From Branchiostoma floridae (lineage: Eukaryota; Chordata; Leptocardii; Amphioxiformes; Branchiostomatidae): DNA of 64,000 bases. This document shows, one piece after another, positions 56,101 through 64,000 of this stretch; position 1 is the first letter of the stretch; each line of letters starts with the position of its first letter. The notes below the pieces were generated by a model, which worked only from the letters and a program-made list of their open reading frames with translations, was not told where the DNA came from and made no database searches. The DNA lies in contig NC_049983.1 in NCBI RefSeq assembly GCF_000003815.2, forward strand, positions 26,345,003-26,409,002. The letters are read 5' to 3'. Both the position numbers and the translations under genes were made by a program.

Positions 56101-58438
56101 CTGTCAACCAATCAGAGAATAGGCTTTTCTTGGGCTTTTTGTTGTCGCAAGCTGTGTCGCAAAGGCCGCTGGGAAGCTATCAGCCAATCATGTTACGTAT
56201 AACATGGCTCCATCCTCCTACTCCCTATCCCCAACGGCTGACTGCCCATATAAGGGCAAGCTCATTAATATTTATAAGTAGGGCGGTCCCTAACTAATCT
56301 GAGTGCACAAGATAGCAGAGGTAAACACTAGGCGTTTTGACACGACTGTGGTCCCTCTGCGTAGGAGAATGCCACCTGCATACCTGCCTGCGAAAGTCCG
56401 CATGATGGCGCCGGCGACACAGTGCCAGACCAGGTTCTTCAGCCTCTGCCAGAAGTCCGTTCGGAAGGAGTAGAAGGTGGCTATCGGCACGGGAGCCTGG
56501 GTGGCGTACTCCAGGAAACCCGGCATGATGTAGGGTGCTTCAATGATGACGAGCGGGATGTTCAACAGTCTGGCCACGATGTTGCCGCAAACCATAGCGG
56601 GATCGATGATGATGATGTCAAAGTTCATCTGTCGTAATTGGGAAATCATTTTGTTGTCGTAAACGAGCGCCTCGCACTCCTCGGTCCCGATGGAGCCGAC
56701 CGAGACGAGCTTGAAGGCCTCGTAGGTGAATTTCCACGCGGTGTCGAAAGTCGATCGGTTCTTGTTGTCGCCTAGCGACAATTCCACCTGCAGATCGATC
56801 ATCCTGTCGAAGAAGTCGCCCTCTGTCGGAACCTGGGCGAACAGCATGGCAATGGAATTCACACCACATTGCTAATTCATGTTTATTTCCTCAATTCTAC
56901 CGTCATCATTTCTCATGTGATATTGCGAAAGATAAATGCCAAGACGTTTTGTGTGTCTAAACGGCTGTAAACTTGTAAGTTTACAGTTTAAACTCTTTCT
57001 AGTTTAAAAACTAGAAAGAGTATTTCTGGACAACCATCATCTTTCAATGAATTTAAAAAAGGGACCTTTTAAACCATAAAATTTCACAAATACTGTTTGA
57101 CATATTTTAATTGGTGGTTTAATAGTTTAAAGTAGACTAAAACAGCCTTTCACGCAATGAAACATAAATGAATAAATGAACGGCATGGATATTTGTGCTG
57201 TTACCTGTATGTTTAAAAACAGCCCAATCTCTACACCAAGTTAAGACTCGGAGATTATTTTCCAGATGTTCCGAGTGACATTCATCACTCTTTGTCAGTA
57301 TCAATAGAATGAGCAATCTAGTGTCACAATAATATCGTTCCAGTGACGCTTCTTCTTCTTTCGTGTCATCACTCCAGTGATGATGAAGAAGAGTGATGGA
57401 TGTCACTCGAAACGTCCGGATGTAATCTCCGAATGTTATCCAATAGTAGAGAGTAAACTGTTGTGAATATTGTTTACCTGGAAGTCTAACCTTCAAAAAC
57501 GTGTTAACTTTATATGTTAATTGAACTAACTAACGTACCTCAAACCTCTCCAGGTGAATCTTGCGCCTGACGGGGGTGTTCAGCACCTTCTGCTGGTTGT
57601 CGTACAGGTTAGAGGGAACCAGGGAAACCACGTCATGACCTTTGCTAGAACAAACAAACATGACATTACGACACTGAAAAAAGATTTACGGCTCTGGATG
57701 GCAAATGTTGGCACGTGCATGATGGCACATCAATTGGCGCACGAAAATCGTGCGTGTTTCTTGCTAAACGTTTGATAATGATAGGCCTAGAGTACCACAA
57801 GAATATGCCACACGCTTTTGTGGTTAGATCTGCGGATTGGTACACGGGAGACCAGTATATATCCTTAGGAGGCCACTAACGCGATAACATAAACAAACCG
57901 CACTGACCGCAGAACAGCTGGAGTGACGCGTACAGGCCAGTTGTGCTACCGCTACATTATGCATACTTGACCACACCCTCTAAATCTAACGCTACCTGAG
58001 GGAAGAGCTACAGATTCGCCAGGCAGAGCCACAGACAGTGAGACCTGATCAGACACTCTGCCAGGTAGAGCTACATGTGAGACTTACCTGATCTAACCAT
58101 CACCAGGTAGGGCTATAGGTGAGATTGACCTGATCAAACCCTCCCCAGGTAGAGCTACAGGTGAGACTTACCTGATCAAACCCTCCCCAGGTAGAGCTAC
58201 AGGTGAGACTTACCTGATCAAACCCTCCCCAGGTAGAGCCACAGGTGAGACTTACCTGATCAAACCCTCCGCCAGGTAGAGCTACAGGTGAGACTTACCT
58301 GATCAAACCCTCCGCCAAGTAGACCAAGTTGAGCCAGTGACTGCCGCTCGGCCCCATCATTAACACCTTGGCAGGCTGGGCAGAACCGGCGAGACTACAA
58401 AACACGAACAACAACAACACGGAACGAACGGCCGCCAT
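53145..58438 (-). CDS. UDP-glucuronosyltransferase, complete, 7 exons
   Basis: Exons in order of transcription are 58299-58438, 57539-57644, 56384-56832, 55398-55575, 54495-54708, 53959-54178 and 53145-53442. All junctions are in phase (1,605 bp, 534 residues), the usual length for the family. It starts with a signal peptide (MAAVRSVLLLFVFCSLAGSA) followed by MGPSGSHWLNL, which carries the N-terminal catalytic His, and KGHDVVSL. The donor-binding signature [21 protein letters not shown] and GINAVYEAMFHGVPMV is complete. The acidic-Gln motif is altered to AEQHGNSDN. The last exon has a membrane span, a cysteine cluster and KKAATKQKQH, a lysine-rich end suited to retention in the endoplasmic reticulum. 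The enzyme would transfer a sugar from a UDP-sugar to small lipophilic compounds. It is head-to-head with a second family member. Confidence 0.93.
54893..55250. mobile_element. Non-autonomous hAT-type MITE
   Basis: The 342-bp element 54901-55242 begins CAGGGCTCTAGCCAGC and ends with its inverse, GCTGGCTAGAGCCCTG. It is flanked by a perfect 8-bp duplication CATACTAC on both sides (54893-54900 and 55243-55250). Eight-base target duplications and CAGGG ends are typical of hAT transposons. It has no coding capacity. It sits in an intron of the - strand gene. Confidence 0.92.
55580..55710. repeat. GAT/GGT-rich microsatellite
   Basis: Imperfect (GATGGT/GATGAT)n run in an intron of the - strand UDP-glucuronosyltransferase, adjacent to an exon acceptor. 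Confidence 0.75.
56003..56238. repeat. Intronic unit with internal direct repeats and CCAAT motifs
   Basis: CCATCCTCCTAACGCCCGGT and CCATCCTCCTACTCCCTATC each precede CCCCAACGGC. CCAATCAGAG and CCAATCATG lie between, and CATATAAGGGC follows. It looks like the promoter-like end of a repeat element. Its origin is not determined. Confidence 0.4.
56965..57021. repeat. Two adjacent perfect hairpins
   Basis: CTGTAAACTT-GT-AAGTTTACAG (10-bp stem) is followed six bases later by a 14-bp perfect stem with a 2-base loop (arms ACTCTTTCTAGTTT and AAACTAGAAAGAGT). Both could extrude as cruciforms or form hairpins in the pre-mRNA. Confidence 0.8.
57245..57435. mobile_element. Fold-back (long inverted repeat) element
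   Basis: Imperfect inverted arms of about 47 bp (57245-57292 and 57389-57435) face each other across about 96 bp. Inner arm ends read GAGTGACATTCATCACTCTT and AAGAGTGATGGATGTCACTC. Probably a MITE or hairpin repeat in an intron of the - strand gene. No clear target duplication was found. Confidence 0.6.
58019..58314 (-). repeat. Minisatellite repeating the exon 1 end and splice donor of the - strand gene
   Basis: About seven tandem units of 42-43 bp begin with the true exon end. On the - strand each has the layout GGAGGGTTTGATCAG|GTAAGT followed by CTCACCTGTAGCTCTACC. Five of the intronic units keep the perfect GTAAGT; the distal ones are degraded. Confidence 0.85.
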
Positions 58439-58448
58439 CTTTACTCCG

Positions 58449-58461
58449 TAACCTTTAACCT
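58449..58461 (-). promoter_or_regulatory. Candidate DR1 element before the - strand UDP-glucuronosyltransferase
   Basis: On the - strand the sequence reads AGGTTA-A-AGGTTA, ending 10 bp before the start codon. It is the mirror counterpart of the element in the opposite gene, and the bases between element and ATG are also conserved. Confidence 0.42.
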
Positions 58462-58544
58462 TGTGTCGTGTAAAACTCAGGCTGAAATGACCTTAAATAA
58501 CCTGTTGCTCCACGCCAAGGCAAACCAATGACCCAAAGTGACCC

Positions 58545-59165
58545 ACAATTAGCACATGGCGATTCAGAATACATAAACACCGCTGGGCTGTCTACTTCGA
58601 CTCAACATCGAAAAAATGATTTGTTATTCTCGCCCTCTTTTCCTAGCCGTGTTACCCTTGTCACCAGAAACACGTACGGCATTGACAACGCTAACGCGAT
58701 ATGGTATGCCACACAGTGCGGTGTTATTTATAGCATTAAAACGTGGAATGTTATAACATGCACATTAAAACTGTCTGCTTCACACAGACATGTTTATGTG
58801 TCCACGGAGCTTTACAGGGGACGTAAAGGTCATTTACATTGTTTCGCAGTCTAATAGCGCATGGCGGTCCAGAATACATAAACAGTGATGGACTGTTTAC
58901 TTCGATTCAACATCGTATGATGATTCTCGCCCTCTTTCCTAACCGTTCTTAGCCTTATCCCCAGAAGCCTTTGTTTTTTGAACACGTATGGCAGTGTCCA
59001 CGTGAGCGCTATGTAGTAAAAATTATTTCGTACAATACAAATCTACAGATATAATAACGCTAGAAGGTATAACGTTATAAAGCGAACAATGTCACTGTCT
59101 GCTTCACACAGATATGATTATGTATCCAAGGAGCTTTACACGCTACTTGCACTGGCACTTTAAGG
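58545..59165. repeat. Direct duplication of about 300 bp inside the divergent promoter
   Basis: Block 58545-58852 is repeated, with substitutions and small indels, as 58853-59165. Shared landmarks are GCACATGGCG / GCGCATGGCG, CAGAATACATAAACA, TCTCGCCCTCTTT, CTGTCTGCTTCACACAGA and GGAGCTTTACA, each ending in AAGGTCATT. Confidence 0.75.
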
Positions 59166-59318
59166 TCATTAGGTTGTATCGGAGTCTATGAAGCTCTGTG
59201 TGAAAGGTCAAGGTGAACATAGCGACTGTTTGTTGCCTGGTTGTTTGTGTGAACGGGGTTAGGGTACTTGAGGTCATAAGGTTGCATGATGTCTTGCACA
59301 ACGCGTACGTAAGGTTGA

Positions 59319-59331
59319 AGGTCAAAGGTTA
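59319..59331 (+). promoter_or_regulatory. Candidate DR1 element before the + strand UDP-glucuronosyltransferase
   Basis: AGGTCA-A-AGGTTA ends 10 bp before the start codon. Two direct half sites with one spacer base are the classic binding site of HNF4 and RXR partners. HNF4 controls UDP-glucuronosyltransferases in vertebrates. The site may fall in the 5' untranslated region, so its role is uncertain. Confidence 0.45.
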
Positions 59332-59341
59332 CGGAATAAAG

Positions 59342-62300
59342 ATGGCGAGCGTTCATTTCGTGTTTTTGTTGTTCCTGTTTTCTGGTGGAACTGGTCCTGC
59401 CTGGGCCGCCAAGGTGTTACTGATGGGGCCGAGCGGCAGTCACTGGCTCAACCTGGTTTACCTGGCGGAGGGTTTGATCAGGTAAGTCTCACCTGTAGCT
59501 CTACATGGGAGGGTTTGATCANNNNNNNNNNNNNNNNNNNNNNNNNNNNNNNNNNNNNNNNNNNNNNNNNNNNNNNNNNNNNNNNNNNNNNNNNNNNNNN
59601 NNNNNNNNNNNNNNNNNNNNNTTGATCAGGTAGGTTCACATGCCACGACAGTGCAAATGTCAGTTTACATAACGTTAAATAACTCAGCTATTGTGCGACG
59701 ATTATCTGCTGCTTATTCATTTAGATATGTTCAGCCGTCATAACGAATGCAGCGTTTGCGCTGAACTTTCATTCTTCACACGCTCGCATCAGTTTTGAGG
59801 TTCCCAGAGGATGCTATCAATATAATCTAATCAACATGCGTCATGACTAAAGCATCAGCGACACTAGCTACCTGTTGTTTCACTCCAGGAGAGGCCACGA
59901 GGTGGTTTCTCTGGTTCCGTCTAACCTGTACGACAGCCAGCTCAAGGCGCTCAACTCCCCCATCCGCCAGAAGATACGGCTGGAGAAATATCAGGTAAAG
60001 GTGAACACTTGCATGCGCCACCTATGTTGGTTTATGTTGTATTTAGTTAGACTTGACCCGTATGTTAAGTTGGTTCAGTCCTATAGTTTAGTCCGACCAC
60101 CGACTCCCAGAGTAGAGCCATGTTGGAATAAAGCTCCTCAAGTTATTTGCACTTGTGTTTGTTTGTTTGTTTCGCCCGTGAGTCGCTCCCTTCAGTGGTC
60201 CCTGTACTAAACTGGCGTTGAGTAAGGCTGGTCTGGTTGTGTCACAGCTATTACGCCTGCTAGTGATATCGCCCCAAATACCAAGGGGCGATATGGGGGG
60301 GGGGGGGGGGTTCCCTATACGAGCGTATGTAATAGATTTCACATGTAGTAGACACACCCACAAAGTTGATTCTTTCACATGCAAAGTAGCCAATTACCAC
60401 TGCTGTGCTGACAAGAGGGTTGCTGTGGGTTGGGTCGAAATCCCAGTGGCACTTGCCTAGTCTCAAGCCCTTAAGTTGTCTTCCTGGCGTTTGGTCTCAG
60501 CAAGAGTGGTCACTATTTTCTGTGATGTGCATCGAAGAACGCACCGAACCACGCCTTTAGACTTATCTCCTCCTGTATGCTCTAATGTTTGGTTGATTAT
60601 GAGTTTCTCCATGTTCCCTGTCTCGGTTACACTCGTGCTTCCCAATACCTTTTTTTGACACCCCCAACCCTAACACTAAACGGTTTAGGTTAAGTTAACA
60701 TGACATATGGGTGACATAAAGTAGTTTTGTCAGAAGACCCGGATAAGAGTATCTGAATGACCCACTTTCCCCCAGGTCCCGGTGGAAGGAGACGTGTTTG
60801 ACAGAATGATGCAGCTCCAGGTCCAGTTCTCACTGGGAGATGCCGAGGACTTCTCCGCCTTTCGGTTCGCCAAGATGGTCTTCGATTCCTTGGACGACGC
60901 CGTCAGCTTCGGCAGGGTGGAGTGCGACGTTCTGCTGCACAACCGGGACCTGATGTCCAGGCTGAAGGCCATGAACTTCGGCATCGTCATCATCGATCCC
61001 GTGACCTACTGCGGACACATCGTGGCGCGCATTCTCAAGGTCATTACTTCTTAACATGGCTTTCCAACTTCCCTTAAGATTACAAAAGGATTTTAAAGGT
61101 AATTTCTTAGAAATATGGTTTCTCAACGACTTCAATTCGAAATATCGCTTCTCAATGTCAAGTCAAGTCAAGTCAAGTTTATTGCACGACGATTGTAACA
61201 GGTACAATGTATGGCAAATAACATATAACTAATAACTACAAACTATCTACATCAGTATATTAATCTAATATAATAGAAAATATGGCGGCATAGTGTATTT
61301 CACATTGTTAAAGCACTACTTTTCTTTTGCATAGCATTATATATATATATTGACCTAGGTGAACAGATATGGAGTCGGGACATGATAAAAGTACATTGAA
61401 TATTTCTCTACTTGTTTTAGGTAATGTTGTTCCGTTGTTACACATGGTCAGTAACTTTTTCCTTTCTTCATTATAATAAGGGCATATCATCAGGAAATGA
61501 TATTCATCTTCAATACTGTCTTTGCAGATGGGACACATTCTCTTTTCAGCTGGTATATTTTTGTGACGACCCTTTTCAACTTCTAAACAATGTGCTCCGA
61601 TCCTTAGTTTTGTTATACTATTAGTGAATGATCTGTTTTGAATTGATAAAAGATAGTTTTCTAGAGCGAAGGTTGTTTTAATTTTCGAATATGTTGCCAG
61701 TTTACTAAAGTTTCTTATCTTTTGTCTCCAGTTAGAAAGAAATGTGTCCTTTAGGCGTTCCTTGAACATGTTTCCAAAATATTTGGCATCGACATTAGGG
61801 TTTAGCCAAATATTTTGGAAACCATGCCTGCATAGTATATCTTGTGCATGTGTAATCCATTCATGTTCTTGTATAACAGCAGTGTCGTATGCTTTTTTAA
61901 CAATTCTATCATTAGACATATTGTGTAATCTGAGCCAGTATTTAATCAGTTGTGTCTGGGTGTCTATATACAGTGGAAACATACCTAGCTCACCCAGTAC
62001 AACAGCATTAACAGAGCTTCTTGGAACACTAAGCAATATCTTACAGTAGTTAAGCAGTACATGTTCTAGATCGGGAATCTCGTAGGAAATAATGATATTA
62101 GAATTGGCATCTCAAGGTCATTTCTTGTAAATACAATTTTTCAAGGTCATTAAAGATTAAGCAAGGCCGTGCCTAGGCTTCCCAATGTTAATACATATAA
62201 AACATCGATGGTTGTAATTAATCAGATGATTAAATGTGAATTTATTGGTTGGTTGATACAGTGATAAGTTGGTTGATGGACTGATTGACTCCCTCAGGTT

Positions 62301-63806
62301 CCGCTTGCCATTACGGCGACCCCGGGAATCGCAACGTTCCACCTCAGCCAGGCCTCTCAGGTTCCCGTTCCCATAGCAACGTACTACTGCCACAGGACGG
62401 GGTTCGTGCAGAGTCTGAAGAACCTGGCGAATCACGTGATGATGGCGATGATGGTCAGTTTGATGACGCGAAACATCGACTCGCTCGCATCCGGGGCGCT
62501 CGGGTACCAGGTAGGTGTTAACGACATCCGGCGCGCTCGGGTACCAAGTAAGTGGTAACGACATCCGGGGCACTCGGGTACCAAGTAAGTGGTAACGACA
62601 TCCGGGGCACTCGGGTACCAAGTAAGTGGTAACGACATCCGGGGCACTCGGGTACCAAGTAAGTGGTAACGACATCCGGGGCACTCGGGGTACCAAGTAA
62701 GTGGTAACGACATCCGGGGCACTCGGGGTACCAAGTAAGTGGTAACGACATCCGGGGCACTCGGGTACCAAGTAAGTGGTAACGACATCCGGGGCGCTCG
62801 GGTACCAAGTAAGTATTAACGACAGCAAGTTGAGAGCACCCTTGGTGTGTGTTTTTGGGGGGGGGGGGGGGGTAGTCGTAGCCTGGGTGCAATACTATCT
62901 ATTCTACATGACTGTATCAGTCAAGTAGATATAGAAGTCCCAACTCTACTTTGTTAATTCTCTTTTTCATATGTACTCAATTAGGCTAATTGATGCTACT
63001 ATATGTCTTGGGGTGGTGGGAAATGGCGCACAGATATGTTGACCTAAGTTACCTAAGTTCATTAATTCATTTGTATTTTGTTATGTGGCGCTGTTAAAAT
63101 AAGTTGTTAAACTTGAGTGCAGCGCCACATTGTCCTTGCTGTGTGTTTTTGAATAAAGAAAAAAATACTATTCTAATTTACAGGGTCTCCAATATACTTG
63201 AGGAAGCAAGTATGGGCGCCCGGGTTTACTAATTAAGTAGGATAACGCCCAAGGGCAGTCATGGAAGTGTCGCACGAAATTTGGTTAACTACTATATAGT
63301 TTATATATTGAAGTACTGACCACTAAACTGCATTACCTTATGGTTCAGATGGTGGTCTGCTAACCACTGAAATACACGGCTATATGGTTTAGATATGGGT
63401 TCAGATGGTGGTGTGCTAAGTAATATACTACTATAATACAATATGGGTCAGATATGGTAGTGCAAATCACTAAATTGCACGACCTCATGGTTGAGATGTT
63501 GGGCTGCTAACGACTAAACTGCACTACCTTAGTTATGTTTCGGATGTTGGTCTGCTAACCACGAAACTACACTACTTTATGATTTAGATATGGGAGTGCT
63601 GACCACTAAACTACTATCCAGTTCAGACGTGGGAGTGCTAACTGCTAAACCACTGCACGCTACAGGTGACGTTCGCGGAGCTGTCGGCGGAGACAGACCT
63701 GTTCCTGAACCGGGAGGACTCCATCGTGTACCCGCCACACCCACTCATGCCCAACATGGTGCAGATAGGGGGGTACCAAGTGCAGAACGCCAGCCCGTTA
63801 CCAAAG
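59342..63806 (+). CDS. UDP-glucuronosyltransferase, 3' partial
   Basis: Visible exons are 59342-59481, 59889-59994, 60776-61039, 62298-62510 and 63666-63806. They encode a signal peptide (MASVHFVFLLFLFSGGTGPA), MGPSGSHWLNLVYL with the catalytic His, RRGHEVVSLVPSNLYD, VPVEGDVFDRMM, the mid region GFVQSLKNLANHV, and PPHPLMPNMVQIGGY. Exons 1 and 2 have exactly the lengths of the neighbour gene on the other strand (140 and 106 bp). The middle differs: there are extra introns at LK|VPL and GYQ|VTF, and none at the neighbour's AGR|FRP site. The donor of exon 3 (GTCATT) is weak. The UDP-sugar binding half, membrane span and stop lie beyond the window. Confidence 0.9.
59465..59634 (+). repeat. Minisatellite repeating the exon 1 end and splice donor of the + strand gene (contains a gap)
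   Basis: The exon end GAGGGTTTGATCAG|GTAAGT recurs after CTCACCTGTAGCTCTACATG, runs into a 100-N gap at 59522-59621, and reappears after it (TTGATCAGGTAGG). The unit is the same as in the neighbour gene. The gap size is nominal, so the copy number is unknown. Confidence 0.8.
59522..59621. other. Assembly gap (100 N)
   Basis: A nominal gap inside the exon 1 donor minisatellite, most likely an assembly break in the repeat. Confidence 0.99.
61034..62160 (+). repeat. Degenerate repeats of the exon 3 end and donor, interrupted by a LINE
   Basis: The exon end TCTCAAG|GTCATT is echoed in the intron at about 62110 (TCTCAAGGTCATTTCTTG) and 62138 (TTCAAGGTCATT). More degraded copies lie at 61095-61155 (AAAGGTAATTTCTTAG, TCTCAACGACTTC). 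Units are near 29 bp. A LINE fragment has been inserted in the middle. Confidence 0.55.
61155..62105 (-). mobile_element. LINE (non-LTR retrotransposon) 3' fragment
   Basis: On the - strand 62036-61308 is an open frame resembling the end of a reverse-transcriptase protein. It has a C-terminal zinc knuckle CPICKDSIEDEYHF with C-x2-C-x8-H-x4-C, then ERKKLL. The 3' end carries a short tandem repeat (TTGAC)n after TGCAATAAAC-like sequence. The element is 5'-truncated and inserted in an intron of the + strand gene. Confidence 0.75.
62486..62824 (+). repeat. 37-bp minisatellite repeating the exon 4 end and splice donor
   Basis: Nine units, the first being the last bases of the coding exon plus its donor (GGGTACCAG|GTAGGT). 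The eight intronic units read GGGTACCAA|GTAAGT, a better match to the donor consensus than the true one. Units are 37 bp, some 38 by one extra G. A long open frame on the other strand is only a by-product. Confidence 0.9.
62990..63170 (+). mobile_element. Possible retroposon 3' end with hairpin and poly(A)
   Basis: An 11-bp perfect inverted repeat (ATGTGGCGCTG at 63083-63093, CAGCGCCACAT at 63120-63130) is followed by GAATAAAGAAAAAAA. A polyadenylation signal next to an A run suggests a retroposed end. Confidence 0.45.
63315..63665. repeat. Degenerate tandem repeat up to an acceptor site
   Basis: About six diverged units near 60 bp with landmarks CTAACCACTAAACTGCA, CTACCTTATGGTT and CAGATGTTGGTCTGC. 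The array ends at the acceptor of the last visible exon of the + strand UDP-glucuronosyltransferase. Confidence 0.7.
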
Positions 63807-64000
63807 GTAGGCTTATTTCAGAAGTAAACACCAACTCAAATTCAGTCAATATCTTAAACTCGGGTTAGAGCGCCCTGCACTAGGAAGGCACAGAAAAGGT
63901 ATAAAAGGAGGAGTGGACCGGCCTCTGTCATTCTTGAGAAAGACGAAGAAAGTCGAAACCTGTCGAATACCGTCTCGAATACGAGCTGCCCTTTTCCCAA
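63807..64000 (+). other. Start of the next intron with a repeat fragment
   Basis: After a GTAGGC donor the intron contains GGTATAAAAGGAGGAGTGG and CTTGAGAAAGACGAAG, which resemble 23,985-24,060 (ATTATAAAAGCAAGTGCGG, TTCTGATGAAGAC). Probably a dispersed repeat shared by both places. Confidence 0.4.

Larger units (their letters stand above)
58439..59341. promoter_or_regulatory. Shared divergent promoter region of the two UDP-glucuronosyltransferase genes
   Basis: About 900 bp separate the two start codons on opposite strands. The region holds many AGGTCA-like half sites near both ends and a direct repeat of about 300 bp in the middle. A bidirectional promoter is inferred from the arrangement only. 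No transcription start is visible. Confidence 0.5.

Noticed and set aside
57370-57430. Hammerhead-ribozyme-like GATGA...CGAAAC arrangement
   Set aside because: The core reads GTGATGA instead of CTGATGA, and the stems are better explained by the fold-back repeat.
58019-58314. CRISPR-like array
   Set aside because: Units are contiguous without unique spacers, the genome is eukaryotic, and the repeats copy an exon end.
62157-62828. Long - strand open frame with repeated YHLLGT and SLPLTWYP peptides
   Set aside because: It is produced by the 37-bp donor minisatellite, whose length returns to frame every 111 bp. There is no start context or domain.

Overview
This is a piece of animal nuclear genome, most likely from a lancelet (amphioxus, Branchiostoma, probably B. 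floridae). The evidence is many short exons with GT-AG introns, phase-1 EGF and fibronectin III exons, a huge polycystin-1-like receptor-channel, clustered UDP-glucuronosyltransferases, and several assembly gaps. The species call is inference from gene content and repeat style.

Layout. (1) About 1-22,490: most of a polycystin-1-like gene, copy 1, on the + strand; its 5' end lies outside the window. (2) About 22,490-24,250: repeat-rich spacer. (3) 24,543-49,149: a second tandem copy, complete from signal peptide to stop except for a gap that swallows most of one exon. I could join 41 exons in a single reading frame, giving roughly 2,980 residues if the gapped exon has the same length as in copy 1. 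(4) About 49,900-53,100: AT-rich spacer with no convincing gene. (5) 53,145-58,438, - strand: a complete 7-exon UDP-glucuronosyltransferase, predicted at 534 residues. (6) 59,342 to the window end, + strand: a second UDP-glucuronosyltransferase, head-to-head with the first; five exons are visible and the donor-binding half lies beyond the window.

The polycystin-like protein reads: signal peptide; three copies of a six-cysteine module that I do not recognise, alternating with EGF; a laminin-type EGF; two fibronectin III domains; EGF; a second laminin-type EGF; two more fibronectin III domains; a Ser/Thr-rich and acidic linker; a helical stalk; a GAIN/GPS autoproteolysis region (HL^T); TM1; PLAT; TM2-6; the polycystin (TOP) extracellular domain; TM7-11 with a pore loop; and a short coil. 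The most striking feature is the end: both copies splice in frame into a 949-bp last exon encoding a Ulp1/SENP-like cysteine protease (His, Asp, Gln and Cys all present) plus a C-terminal PHD-type zinc finger. A membrane channel appears to carry a SUMO-protease-like/PHD tail that resembles proteins linked to transposons in invertebrates. The intron at this junction has a GC donor in both copies.

The UDP-glucuronosyltransferase pair shares a 5' region with candidate DR1 nuclear-receptor elements 10-11 bp from both start codons. A recurrent oddity of the pair is that tandem arrays begin at 5' splice sites, so that the exon end plus donor is repeated many times inside the intron.

Limits: identities were judged by eye, no search was run, and the tandem copies could be a true duplication or two haplotypes assembled in series.
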